Shown: positions 24,551-33,211 of the stretch, in pieces | Numbering within the stretch: the first letter of the stretch is position 1 | Layout: each line of letters starts with the position of its first letter | Source of the DNA: CAMCSH01 sp043748535 | GTDB lineage: Bacteria > Verrucomicrobiota > Lentisphaeria > Lentisphaerales > Lentisphaeraceae | Length of the DNA: 56,810 nucleotides | Assembly (NCBI GenBank): GCA_043748535.1 | Contig: JAYTMY010000075.1 | Span: 1-56,810, forward strand | Direction of reading: 5' to 3' | The notes under the pieces: model-generated | Database searches by the model: none | The model's input: the letters and a program-made list of their open reading frames with translations, nothing else | Told to the model about the DNA's origin: nothing | Translations under genes and position numbers: made by a program

Positions 24551-25701
24551 CAGCTGGCCTCCGGCGAGAAGAAGTTGCGGCGCGGTGATTGACGGCGAAG
24601 GAGGGCGGCGACCAACACCGCGAGGACGAAGAGCAGGGCACCGTTGACCAAGTGGCAAGAGGTGAGAATGGTTTCGACCGTGTCATAGCGCTTTTCTTCG
24701 CGATGCATGACGGTGACGACCGCGATGACCCCGAGGACGACTTGCAGGCAGGAGCCGATCAGCATGGCCAGTGAGAGATGGCGTAGCAGCGGCCTCTCAT
24801 GGTGACGCAGCGACATGCCGAGCATCATGATGAAAGTGAGCGCGAAAACCGCGAAGCCGATGTGGGCGAAGAGAAGCGGCGTGTTGCCCTCCAGCCATTC
24901 GTGGTAGAGGACATGACCTTCTGGGGTGCGCATCAACTGACCTGAAGCATCTTTGGCCGCGACTTTGGTGTTGTGACGGAAGGCGGCGCCGAGGGCGCTC
25001 TGGATGATCAGGACCCAGCAGGTCCATTTCGATAACCAGCGGAAGTACCCGCTCTCTTCCTCGACCGGCCGGACTTTCATCCAGCTTTCGGTGGCGCTGA
25101 GGATCATCCAGGCGATCGCCGCCATCACCAGTTGCGCAAAAAGGCCGTGGAGAGTCGAAGTCCACCACGGCGTCACGGCTTTCACCGTCAAAGCCCCGAG
25201 AAGTCCTTGAACACAGATGAGCGCGAAAATCGCGACGACCACACGGAAGTTGCGAGGCTCATCGCGGCGCGACTGCCAGGCCCAGACCAGGGCGAGGATG
25301 GCGAGGAAGCCGGCGAGCTGGCCGAGAAGGCGGTGGCCGTGCTCGAAGAAGAATTCGCGGTTGTGCCACCAGTAGTCGAGCGAGGGCCAAAGCAGGCCGT
25401 TGGCGTGCGGCCAGGTGGTGAAGGCCATGCCCGAGCGGGTGCTAGCCGTCATGGCACCCATAAAAACGAGGAGCAGAACATCGATCATCAAGAGGAAATG
25501 GAGCGACGCGGTGAGGCGTCGGCGACTGCCGGCGTCGGCGTTTTTCCAAATCCGGAAGCCGGCGATATAGGCGCCGAGCGAGGCCAGGCCGACAAGGCCA
25601 CTCATCAGGTGCTGATGTGCCGGATCGTGTTGGTAGAGGCTGCCAGAGATGCCGAGGCTGACGATCGCGGCGAAGGCCGCAACCAAGAGGAATTCACGCA
25701 T
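24550..25701 (-). CDS. ctaA: Haem A synthase
   Basis: This 383-residue COX15/CtaA protein starts at ATG 25701 (MREFLLVAAFAA). It has eight predicted membrane segments in two four-helix halves. Haem-binding histidines are visible in 'EHGHRLLGQLAG' and 'LHGLFAQL' of the first half and in 'LFAHIGFAVFAL' and 'CHLVNGAL' of the second. The conserved 'CVQGLLGALTVK' is present. It oxidises haem O to haem A. It heads the ctaA-ctaB-DUF420 operon and implies an aa3-type terminal oxidase elsewhere in the genome. The upstream extension of the frame from a non-ATG codon is rejected. Confidence 0.93.
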   Translation of the reverse strand: MREFLLVAAFAAIVSLGISGSLYQHDPAHQHLMSGLVGLASLGAYIAGFRIWKNADAGSRRRLTASLHFLLMIDVLLLVFMGAMTASTRSGMAFTTWPHANGLLWPSLDYWWHNREFFFEHGHRLLGQLAGFLAILALVWAWQSRRDEPRNFRVVVAIFALICVQGLLGALTVKAVTPWWTSTLHGLFAQLVMAAIAWMILSATESWMKVRPVEEESGYFRWLSKWTCWVLIIQSALGAAFRHNTKVAAKDASGQLMRTPEGHVLYHEWLEGNTPLLFAHIGFAVFALTFIMMLGMSLRHHERPLLRHLSLAMLIGSCLQVVLGVIAVVTVMHREEKRYDTVETILTSCHLVNGALLFVLAVLVAALLRRQSPRRNFFSPEAS

Positions 25702-25819
25702 TTTGTGGGTTCTTGAAGTGATTTTTATGCTTGCAAAAACCGAAGCTATCCCGGAGACGGCCGGAGTCAATGACCGGGGCCGGAATTCTCCGGCGCGATG
25801 AGCGTGTTGCGGCTGAGTC

Positions 25820-26158
25820 TCATTTGATCCCGGTGATCTCCCGCAGCATCTCCTCGATCAGGATCTTGCGCTCGGCCTGGCGTCTTTCAAGACTCTCCTG
25901 GATCCGGGCTGCCTCCCGGCTGATGCGTTCGGCGCAGGCGCTTTTGGCGGCGAGGTCGGCGTCGAAATGGACGCTGACGCAGTCTCGCAGTCGGATCAGG
26001 GCGGCAGGTTTGTCGACGTCGTCGGACTGGCGCCACATCTCGCCGGCCTGCTTGAGCTCATTGCAGGTAGAAGTCAGCTCCGTCTGGACGCCTGAGCTTT
26101 GCCTAGCTTCGATCAGGCGGCGGATTTCCTGGTGGAACTTCTCCGGGTCCGCTGAGAA
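25820..26158 (-). pseudogene. Decayed or truncated hypothetical gene
   Basis: From a stop codon at about 26159 to the TGA at 25820 an open frame reads coherently, with FSADPEKFHQEIRRLIEARQ, then 'CNELKQAGEMWRQSDDVDKP' and a charged helical tail ending 'IEEMLREITGIK'. An ATG exists only at 26038, in mid-domain by appearance. Just upstream, the adjacent frame reads 'FEPFNKPQTLILSG', which would join naturally if one base were shifted near 26155. Further upstream is a degenerate GGGACAC array. I infer a frameshifted or truncated gene. The protein would be helical and soluble; no family recognised. Confidence 0.4.
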
Positions 26159-26236
26159 TCAGGGTCTGCGGCTTGTTGAATGGCTCGAAGCTGGCGCCGC
26201 CGCCGATTCGCCGCAGCGGGTCAGGAAGTCTGCGCT

Positions 26237-26270
26237 TGTGTTCCAACCGTGCCCAAGTCGTGTCCCAGTT
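26237..26270 (-). repeat. Degenerate copy of the 11-bp GGGACAC array
   Basis: On the minus strand, CTGGGACACGACTTGGGCAC continues into GGTTGGAACAC, giving three units of about 11 bp with substitutions. The intact unit order is the same as at the start of the arrays at 10361 and 35579. Confidence 0.55.
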
Positions 26271-26291
26271 AGGTTGCGGGCGAAGTCCACA

Positions 26292-26981
26292 TTATGGATG
26301 TTTGTTGACGTTGAAATTGATCGTCTTCGAGGCGGTGGCCATGCCCTCTCCCGGAGCGGGTTGGTAGCGGATGGTGGAGCCGTCGACGCGGGAAAAGGGG
26401 TAGAGGGGGGTGTTGTCAACGTGGGTCAGGCGCCAATACATTTTATTGAGATCATTCATGATGAAGGCCTGGGAGCCGAGTTCCATGCCGAGGGCCGTGG
26501 TGCTGGGGTAGGCCACTTGCCCGAGTCTTTTGTTCACCAGGCTGGGCCATCGGTCGCTGGAGTTGCCGGCATAGCAGCTGCCGACTCTGTTGTAGGCATC
26601 TAAAGCATTATCATTAAAAGGACATTTCGCGACAGGGGTGTCGATGTTGTCTGTGGTGTAGCCCAGATAGACGTTTAAGGGTCGGCTCGTGACGTTGAAA
26701 TCTTCCCATGGGAAGGCGTCGCCTTTTTTTCCTAACCAATTGCGGCCCTGTCCCGTGTCATCTTGGTTAACCTTTCCGGGGAACTTGGTCTTGTTGTTGT
26801 TTAGGAACATCATGGTGGCAAGATTGAACTGGTTTATATTCGACAGGCAGGCCACTTCCTGCGACTTTTTTCTGCAGCTGCTCAAGCCAGCAAAAAGCAG
26901 GCTGAGCAAGATTAAGATGATGATGATGATCACCAGGATCTCAAGCAAGGTGAAACGGCGGGTTTTCAACGAACGGGGCAT
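26292..26981 (-). CDS. Type IV prepilin-like (pseudopilin) protein
   Basis: This 229-residue protein starts at ATG 26981, preceded by GGAGAAAA. The leader is MPRSLKTRRFTLLEILVIII, a prepilin N terminus with the invariant glutamate at mature position 5, followed by an unusually isoleucine-rich helix. The residue before the predicted cut is arginine, not the usual glycine; prepilins of Lentisphaerae often lack that glycine. The remainder contains four or so cysteines and a globular head ('SCYAGNSSDRWPSLVNKRLG'). It resembles the DUF1559/PulG-like pseudopilins abundant in PVC bacteria. It is alone, with no assembly genes beside it. Confidence 0.8.
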   Translation of the reverse strand: MPRSLKTRRFTLLEILVIIIIILILLSLLFAGLSSCRKKSQEVACLSNINQFNLATMMFLNNNKTKFPGKVNQDDTGQGRNWLGKKGDAFPWEDFNVTSRPLNVYLGYTTDNIDTPVAKCPFNDNALDAYNRVGSCYAGNSSDRWPSLVNKRLGQVAYPSTTALGMELGSQAFIMNDLNKMYWRLTHVDNTPLYPFSRVDGSTIRYQPAPGEGMATASKTINFNVNKHP

Positions 26982-27092
26982 CGATTTTCTCCAGGATTGC
27001 GTTGGGGTGCAGCCAGAGCTAGTCAGTGAAAATCGCATCTCTTACATGTTGGCGATAAAAAAATAAATAAAAATTGAATTCAAAATGAAGTT

Positions 27093-28010
27093 TCACCTCG
27101 CGGTCTTCACCGCTTCGTTCTTGTCGAGGGCTTCGCCGCCGCCGCGGAGCTGACGCCAGGTGTCGCGGTTGAGCGGCGGGTAGCCGTCTTTGCGGATCAG
27201 CTCGCCGAGGGCGCTGAATTCGCGCTCGACATCGGGGGCGATGGCGCCGTCGGGCTTGAGGCCCATGTTGAGCAGCAGGTTGGCGTTGTGGCGGGCGGCG
27301 CCCTGCAGCATCTTGAACATCGCCGGGGCTGGCACGCAGGGAGATTTCGGCGTCCAGCACCAGGTGCCTTGGCTGGTCACTGCGATCTCGGCCTTTTTGA
27401 AGCGGTTCTTCTCCCAGGCGGCGTCGGCAAGCTGGCGGATGCGTTGGATCTCCGGTGATTTTCCCGGGTAGTGGTGGCTGATCGAGCTGAGTTCGCGTTC
27501 GCCGACGACGACATCTTCGCTGCCGGTGATACCGGTCTTGTTGAGAATCAGGGCCTGCGGCTGGAGGCGGCGGATGTGGGCGTAGATCTCCTCGGTCTTG
27601 AAGAGCTCGGAGTTGGCGAGGACGCCGCCAAGCGGGTCGAACCAGAAGCCGGCGACTGGGCCGTAGTTGCTGCACAGTTCGGTGAGCTGGGCGAAGCAGA
27701 ACTGGCGGTAGCGCTCGAAGTGCTCGGGGGTCCAGACGGCATCCATGGCGCGGCCGTCGGCCGAGTTCGGGCGGGCGTTGACGTAGAGGCGGCGGGGCAG
27801 GTAGTCGGGGTGGGTCCAGTCGATGCCGAAGGAGTAGTAGATGAAGAGCGGCATCTTCGCTTCGGCGCAAGCAGCGGCGAGCTCTTTGAGGAAGTCGCGG
27901 TGCGCCGGGTAATCCATGCTGTCGAAAGCCGTCGCCTTCGAGTCCCACAGGCAGAAGCCGTCGTGGTGCTTGGCGACGAAGGTGATGTAGTCGATGGCAC
28001 CTGCGTGATG
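27093..28010 (-). pseudogene. GH29 alpha-L-fucosidase, N terminus missing
   Basis: The sequence from 28005 onward reads as the catalytic barrel of a GH29 fucosidase. 'FVAKHHDGFCLWDSKATAFD' matches the conserved HHDGF strand, 'FIYYSFGIDWTHPDY' follows, and the nucleophile aspartate is in 'VAGFWFDPLGG'. The C-terminal 'QGAARHNANLLLNMGLKPDG' is also characteristic. The roughly 80-100 residues that should precede HHDGF, and the signal peptide, are absent. Instead the frame runs directly into the palindrome cluster that begins at 28011. The open frame to 28055 is repeat sequence. It is therefore a truncated gene, unlikely to give a stable enzyme. It lies downstream of, and in the same direction as, the 839-residue secreted protein gene. 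Confidence 0.85.
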
Positions 28011-28290
28011 CTCAACCCCAACGGGGTTGCGGCCTCCAGCCCGGGGTTGGCGCATCGCCTACCCCGGGGATGAAACGAGCCTGATTTCAAACCCCAACGG
28101 GGTTACAGCTCATTCCGTGCGGCCGGGGAGCGCCAGCGGGACGAAACCCCCTCGGGGTTTGAGGACATTGGCAGTGACCCGGGGTAGCGTCTCGTGCCTC
28201 GACGCAACCCCGGGCTGAGAGCTGTAACCCCTTCGGGTAATGCAAAAAGAGCCAACGTATTCACGACCGGCTGAAGCCGGGACTACAAAC
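28011..28290. repeat. Cluster of GGGGTT-type palindromes
   Basis: At least six short inverted repeats lie end to end. CAACCCCAACGGGGTTG is at 28013-28029. A CCCGGGG pair flanks 28040-28070. AACCCCAACGGGGTT is near 28090. AAACCCCCTCGGGGTTT is near 28144. A CCCGGGG/CCCCGGG pair is near 28177-28214, and ACCCCTTCGGGT near 28226. A further CCGGCTGAAGCCGG lies at 28267-28280. Each would fold into a small stem-loop. No gene lies here. The cluster replaces the 5' end of the fucosidase gene and ends 14 bp from the stop of the next gene. Confidence 0.8.
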
Positions 28291-28303
28291 CTATGCGAAC
28301 GTT

Positions 28304-30823
28304 TCAGCGATACGTGAACCACGCCGTCGCCTTGACCTCCTTGTCGCAGATCACGCGGACCCAGTGGGCGGCGAAGTCGGCGGGGAAGTCGTAGCTCAGT
28401 TCCTGGCCGGCTTTGAGCGTGAAGGTCTGGACCTTGTGGAAGCCGCTGAGGAGGTCGAAATCGGCCTCGAGGGTGATGATGCAGTCCTGGTCGGCGACGA
28501 GCTTGAGGTTCTTCTTGTCGTAGCCGTTCATCAGGTAGGGGTCGGAGGGGGCACCGGCCTTGACGGCGGAGTCCTTCCAGGGGCCGCCCTGGCCGACGGG
28601 TTTGCCGAGCTGCCAGAGGTCGTCGATGCCGCCGAGCCAGAGGGCGGTTTTGCCGTCGGCCGACTTGACCACGTGATTCGAGGCGGGAGCGGCGGGATTG
28701 ACACCGGAGAGGACGAGCAGGCCGCGCCAGGTGGCGTAGTCGAAGATCTTCTTGTTGTGGGTGCAGACCGGTTTCATCTTGGTGTAGAGGGCGGGCTGAC
28801 CGACGATCCAGAAGGGGACTTCGTAGAAGCTGCCGTGGATGTTGGCGAGAAGGCGTTCGGACAGGACCTCGCGGTGCGAACGCGGTGCGCCTTCCGCAAA
28901 GTCTTTATCGTAGGCGGCGTCGCCTTTGGGCAGGCGCAGGGTCTTGCCCTCGGACTTGAGGATCACTGAGGCGGCGTCGACGCTGAAGCTGGCTTCCGGC
29001 TTGAGGAAGTCGCGCAGCGGCATTTTAGGATCGATGAGGCTATTTTTGTTGCCCCAAGAGGCGGAGACGAGGACGCCGTCGCTCACCGTCTGCTCTTTTG
29101 CGGCGGGCGCGAATTCGAGGCTGAGCTCGTTGAGTTCAAGAGCGGGTTGGCCTTGGCTGAGGACGCTGAGATTTCGATTGATGCGGTTGGGGAAGAGGAG
29201 GGGAGCGCTGACTGGATCGGCGCTGGAGGCGTCGGGAATGGCGGCGAAGAGCTCGCGGCCCTTGCCCCCGTCGTGCTTGGCCTCGTTGCCGAGCTGGAAT
29301 CCGACCGAGGCCTGGCATGCGGTGGAGGATTTCACCCGGATCCATTGAGCTTGCGGCAGGCTGAGGGTGGCGCTGCCGCCGGCCTCGACTTCGACCTTGC
29401 CGGCCGAGGTCCATTGGCCGTCGCCCTTGAGGTCGATCTCGAGGTCGAAGCGGGTCTTGGCGTCGGCGCTGAAGTGGCCGAGGCGGCGGGAGAAGCCGTT
29501 GATCAGGAAGGGGGCGGAGAATTCGTCGGCCTTGACCGCGTCATCGGCCCAGATCGAGCCGTTGGCGGAGGTCTCGCCCCAGTTTTTGAGATCTTGGTAG
29601 CTACCGAACCAGAGGTTGGACTGCGGCTGGCCGCAGAGCGGGTTGCCTTGGATCGAGGCTTCGTCGCAGGCGAGAACGAGCTGTTCATTCCACTGGCAGA
29701 AGTCGGGGATGTAGCGCAGGTGGCGGCCGATGGGGGTGAGGCCGCCGGTCTTGCCGGGGGCGAAGTCCTTGGGGAAGTCGAAAAAGAGGCCGTGCATGTC
29801 CATCAGCAGCTTATCCTGGCCGATGTCGCGGATGCGGGGCCATTCGGTGAACCAGCCGTGTTTGGCGTCGTTGTTGAGGCAGCCCTTGGGCAGCAGGAAG
29901 AGGTGGAACTGGCCGTCCTGGAGGACTTGCAGGCGGAGGGAGCGCTTGTCCCAGCCGATGGTCCACAGCGGCAGCTTGTCGCCGGCGGCGGTGGGGCTGA
30001 TGCCTTCGGGTCCGGTGACCTCGGTGTACTGGCGGCGTTCGATCACCTGCCAGGTCTTGCCGTCGTAGGTGGCGAGGCAGCCGCGGTCTTCGGGGCCGGC
30101 CTTGGTGAAGTCCTGGCTGACCTGCCAGTCCTTGGCGGAGTCGAGGTGGCCTTTGAAGCTGCCGGATTCGCCGTTGTTGGCGACCACCAGTTTGCCCTGG
30201 GCGAGGTAGGCGCCTTTGCCGTGGTAGCCCGGGATCGGGTCCTTGAAGAGCAAGGTGGCTTTGAGGGTGTGGACGTCGACTTCGTAGATCATGTCCTCCA
30301 TGTCGACCATGTAGACCTTGTTGGCCGGGTCGCTGAGGTGACGGGCCCAGGCAGTGACGCGGCCGGGCATGTCCTTGATCGAGATGACGCGCAGCTCGCC
30401 TTTGTCGCTGATGGCGTAGTGGCCGAGGAAGAGCTGCTTCGATTCGGCGTGGATCATACGTCCGGCGGGGGTGCCGCCGAGCGATTCGGAGCGGATGATC
30501 ATCTTCTTCTGATCGTCGATTTCATAGAGCTTGTGTTGCGAGCCCCTGGGCATGTGCGGGGCGTAGGTGACCATCCACAACTTGCCGGCCCAGGGGACGA
30601 TGCCGCCGATGCCGCATTCGTCGTGGCCAGAGACGGAGAAGAGGCCGTCGGCGCGGCTTTGCGAGTAGGCGGTGAGGTGGGGGAAGACGCCGGAGATGGC
30701 GCGGCTGCCGGAGATCGAAGTGATCTCTTCCTGTCCCTTGACCGTGCCGGTGGTGACGCTTGCCGATTCGGCGGCGGCGAGCTGGGTGCAGAGGAAGACG
30801 GAGGCGAGGATGGGGAAACGCAT
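28304..30823 (-). CDS. Large secreted protein with an internal duplication
   Basis: This 839-residue protein has signal peptide MRFPILASVFLCTQLAAAES. Its ATG at 30823 follows a strong AGGAGA. The first 330 residues look like a beta-propeller-type region ('AGKLWMVTYAPHM', 'HKLYEIDDQKKMII', 'DRGCLATYDGKTWQVIE'). The remainder holds two copies of one module. 'MDMHGLFFDFPKDF...SNLWFGSYQDL...FLINGFSRR' (in parts) is echoed by 'ANIHGSFYEVPFWI...TALWLGGIDDL...YLMNGYDKK', each ending in a strand-rich segment ('AQWIRVKSSTACQA' and 'AHWVRVICDKEVKA'). I recognise no named family. Beside a fucosidase remnant, a role in polysaccharide binding or use is plausible but not shown. Confidence 0.75.
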   Translation of the reverse strand: MRFPILASVFLCTQLAAAESASVTTGTVKGQEEITSISGSRAISGVFPHLTAYSQSRADGLFSVSGHDECGIGGIVPWAGKLWMVTYAPHMPRGSQHKLYEIDDQKKMIIRSESLGGTPAGRMIHAESKQLFLGHYAISDKGELRVISIKDMPGRVTAWARHLSDPANKVYMVDMEDMIYEVDVHTLKATLLFKDPIPGYHGKGAYLAQGKLVVANNGESGSFKGHLDSAKDWQVSQDFTKAGPEDRGCLATYDGKTWQVIERRQYTEVTGPEGISPTAAGDKLPLWTIGWDKRSLRLQVLQDGQFHLFLLPKGCLNNDAKHGWFTEWPRIRDIGQDKLLMDMHGLFFDFPKDFAPGKTGGLTPIGRHLRYIPDFCQWNEQLVLACDEASIQGNPLCGQPQSNLWFGSYQDLKNWGETSANGSIWADDAVKADEFSAPFLINGFSRRLGHFSADAKTRFDLEIDLKGDGQWTSAGKVEVEAGGSATLSLPQAQWIRVKSSTACQASVGFQLGNEAKHDGGKGRELFAAIPDASSADPVSAPLLFPNRINRNLSVLSQGQPALELNELSLEFAPAAKEQTVSDGVLVSASWGNKNSLIDPKMPLRDFLKPEASFSVDAASVILKSEGKTLRLPKGDAAYDKDFAEGAPRSHREVLSERLLANIHGSFYEVPFWIVGQPALYTKMKPVCTHNKKIFDYATWRGLLVLSGVNPAAPASNHVVKSADGKTALWLGGIDDLWQLGKPVGQGGPWKDSAVKAGAPSDPYLMNGYDKKNLKLVADQDCIITLEADFDLLSGFHKVQTFTLKAGQELSYDFPADFAAHWVRVICDKEVKATAWFTYR

Positions 30824-31007
30824 GGGACTCTCCTGGTTTGATGTTCAGGATGAGCTAGAAGGGGGTTTGAGCAGATCTTACACCCGAGGCTGCGATGAAC
30901 GCAAGTTTTCTTGCGGATCGGTGTCGTTCTTGCGCGCAGACGCGGCTCCGCCGCCATTGAAGGCGGCAATCCTTGCCGCAGTCCAAGGCGCTGTGCGCAA
31001 GAGCGGC

Positions 31008-32138
31008 TCATGCGGGAGGAAGCGTCTGGGCCTTTTTGCGGCGGCGCCAGAGAATCAGGAGGACGCCGGCGATGAAAATTCCGAGGCAGCCTTTCATGAT
31101 CCATTCGAGCTTTTCGTCCGAGGAGAGGGTCCAGGGACTGTCGATTTTGTTTTCCGGCAAATGGCGTTCAATCTGCATCCATTTCTTTGAGAACTCAGCT
31201 TCGACATCGACACCGGACGCGATCCAACGGGCTTCGTCAGCGGCGACTTCAGCTTGCATATTGGCGGCTTCCGCAAGCTCGGCAGCAAAGGCGGTTTCGA
31301 CTTTGGACAACGGGACGTCGACTTGCATCTCGAGTAATTGTGTCGCCAGATCCCGGTAGGCCTTGCGAGCTTCTGCAGTCGAAGCGCCGGCCGCCGCCTG
31401 CAAGTAGGCGCGGGCGTGAAGACGTTGATCCTTGTCTTTGAACACGTAGTTGGGGCCAAGCGCTTCCATCAGAATCGGGTGGTCAAACTTGGCAAAGCGC
31501 ATCATGCCGACCAAGCCGGTGCGGACCTGAGCGAGGGCCTCGGAATACTGAATCCCCTTGTCGCTGTTCAATCGTGTCGTTGCATAATTTCCGAACGTAT
31601 CACCTTTGGGGTGGGCACTGGTCATCGGCAGTTTGATCTCGGCTAGCGACTTTGCTTGGGGATTGCACTCGAGCAGGTATTCGACCAGATAGATCTGGAT
31701 GTTCTCGCGGCCGAAGTGGGCCGCGGGGTTGATCTTCACCGCGAGTCGCAACTTCTCCAGGGAGGCTTGGAATTGGCCGTCGAAGAGGAGGAAGGTGCCG
31801 AGATTGGAGAGCGATTCGTAGCGTTCGGGTTTGAGCTTGAGAGTCTTTTCGCCCCATTCGATCGCCTCCTTCAGATGACCGAGTTTGAGCTGGGCAACGG
31901 CGATGTCATCCATCAAGGGCAAGGGCTCGCTGGCTGTCGGCAGGCGTTTCAGGCGGTCTTGCAGCCGCCACTCGTAGAAAGCTTGGCTGTGGCGAGGGAA
32001 GTAGCCGGCGATCATCTCATTCATCCCCGGCATCCGGGCTCGCTCCTGCTCAAGGGTGTCGTTATCCCATAGGCAGGCTTGGGCTGAGGGCAGGAAGCCG
32101 AGCAGGAGGAGGTTTGGGATCAGAAGTCGCAAATTCAT
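31008..32138 (-). CDS. Secreted TPR protein with C-terminal membrane anchor
   Basis: This 376-residue protein has a signal peptide, MNLRLLIPNLLLLGFLPSAQ, then a CLWDNDTLEQERARMPGMNE segment. Two TPR-like repeats follow around residues 80-150 ('AVAQLKLGHLKEAIEWGEKT', 'LGTFLLFDGQFQASLEKL'). A single membrane helix lies near the end (about 347-365, GCLGIFIAGVLLILW), followed by basic residues, so the TPR domain would face the periplasm. ATG 32138 is preceded by AGGACAC. The protein is probably a periplasmic scaffold; no partner can be named. The 184-bp gap downstream to the next gene holds nothing recognisable. Confidence 0.65.
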   Translation of the reverse strand: MNLRLLIPNLLLLGFLPSAQACLWDNDTLEQERARMPGMNEMIAGYFPRHSQAFYEWRLQDRLKRLPTASEPLPLMDDIAVAQLKLGHLKEAIEWGEKTLKLKPERYESLSNLGTFLLFDGQFQASLEKLRLAVKINPAAHFGRENIQIYLVEYLLECNPQAKSLAEIKLPMTSAHPKGDTFGNYATTRLNSDKGIQYSEALAQVRTGLVGMMRFAKFDHPILMEALGPNYVFKDKDQRLHARAYLQAAAGASTAEARKAYRDLATQLLEMQVDVPLSKVETAFAAELAEAANMQAEVAADEARWIASGVDVEAEFSKKWMQIERHLPENKIDSPWTLSSDEKLEWIMKGCLGIFIAGVLLILWRRRKKAQTLPPA

Positions 32139-32202
32139 GGAAGGTGTCCTGGGTTGCGCTCAATCTACACCCATGAGGCAGCGAGAAGCAAGTTCGGCAA
32201 GG

Positions 32203-32235
32203 AAAAAGGCCTGCCGGAAAGCGGCAGGCCTTTTT
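32203..32235 (-). terminator. Rho-independent terminator of the anti-sigma-like gene
   Basis: AGGCCTGCCG and CGGCAGGCCT form a perfect 10-bp stem, flanked by A-run and T-run on opposite sides, 16 bp after the stop at 32251. It separates this gene from the TPR gene downstream. Confidence 0.85.
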
Positions 32236-32250
32236 GAAGGGAGCGGGATC

Positions 32251-33051
32251 TCAGCGTTTGGCGATCTTGATCCGGTAGAGGATGGATTTGCCGGTGAGTT
32301 TGAGGCGGGTGGCGGTGCCGGGTTGGGGCAGGCTGGGGGAGAGGAGTTGCAGGGAGCTTTCAAGGGCGAGCTTGTCGATCAGCGCGACCAGCTCGGTGTC
32401 GCTGATGCGGCTTTCGGCGACCAGGGCGGATTCTTCGGCATGGCTAAGGAAGACGCTGTTGGCCGGCAGGTGGCTGCGGAAAAGCTCCATGCCGAGCTCG
32501 GGATTGCTGCACACCCAGACATGTTCGACCTGGTCGGGAATGGCGAGGCCGTTGACCTTGCTGACATTGGTGGGGGTGACGCTGGCGAGGCGGACCTTGT
32601 TGGCGTCGACGGCAATGTTCTGGCTGTCCATCCGGTTGAGGACGGGAGTTTCCTTGACCGGGCCGATCGCGGGCATGACATCGTGTTTGTCCTGCTTGGC
32701 GACATTGCGGCTTTCTTTCTCGCCGGCTTGTTGCTCCTTGACGAGGAAGTGGACGAGGCCGGCGACGCCGAGGATGGCGGCGACCTTGAGGGCCGAGCTG
32801 AGGATGAAGGGGATGACGCGGCGTTGGCGGCGGCCTTGTTCAGCTTGGCGGGCGCAAGCGCGGCGGATGGCGTCTTCGACGGCGGGGGGAGGGGGCATGC
32901 CGGCGTCGGCACGGCGCAGCGGGGCATCGGCGCGGCGGAGATCGGCGGCGAGCTCGCGGCAGATGGCGCACTGTTGGAAGTGAGCTTGCAGATCGGCCTC
33001 GCCGTCGATGGCGGCGGAGATCTCTTCGAAGCTGGGGCAGGGGTTTTTCAT
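32251..33051 (-). CDS. Anti-sigma-factor-like zinc-finger membrane protein
   Basis: This 266-residue protein has an N-terminal 'LQAHFQQCAICRELAADL' motif, the H-x3-C-x2-C zinc-binding signature of ZAS-type anti-sigma factors. A membrane segment at about 85-103 (ILSSALKVAAILGVAGLVHF) and a periplasmic domain of about 160 residues follow. The N-terminal 'EEISAAIDGEA' helix fits the same family. Such proteins hold an ECF sigma factor in the cytoplasm until an envelope signal arrives. No sigma factor gene adjoins it; the divergent neighbour is a Ser/Thr kinase. ATG 33051 follows AGGAA. It may instead be a zinc-finger membrane sensor of unknown target. Confidence 0.7.
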   Translation of the reverse strand: MKNPCPSFEEISAAIDGEADLQAHFQQCAICRELAADLRRADAPLRRADAGMPPPPAVEDAIRRACARQAEQGRRQRRVIPFILSSALKVAAILGVAGLVHFLVKEQQAGEKESRNVAKQDKHDVMPAIGPVKETPVLNRMDSQNIAVDANKVRLASVTPTNVSKVNGLAIPDQVEHVWVCSNPELGMELFRSHLPANSVFLSHAEESALVAESRISDTELVALIDKLALESSLQLLSPSLPQPGTATRLKLTGKSILYRIKIAKR

Positions 33052-33211
33052 GGGGTATTCCTAGGAAGATGGCGGCGTTGCTGTTGCACACAATAGATGC
33101 GGTTTTTCGCTCGAGGTTCCCGGCAAAGTCAGTTAATTTTGGAGAATGATGGGCAGATCAGCCAAGGACTCAGCTGGGGAAGCTTCTTGCCGCACTGGAA
33201 CTGCAGGAATC

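Noticed and set aside
27093..28055. Intact 320-residue fucosidase
   Set aside because: The first residues of the frame translate the palindrome cluster, there is no signal peptide, and about 80-100 conserved N-terminal residues are missing.
28011..28290. CRISPR or tRNA cluster
   Set aside because: The palindromes differ in sequence and spacing, there are no unique spacers of constant length, and no tRNA cloverleaf could be drawn.
29147..30841. 564-residue plus-strand frame
   Set aside because: It mirrors the secreted 839-residue protein gene, which has a signal peptide and ribosome site. The plus-strand product is alanine/glycine/valine-rich without features.
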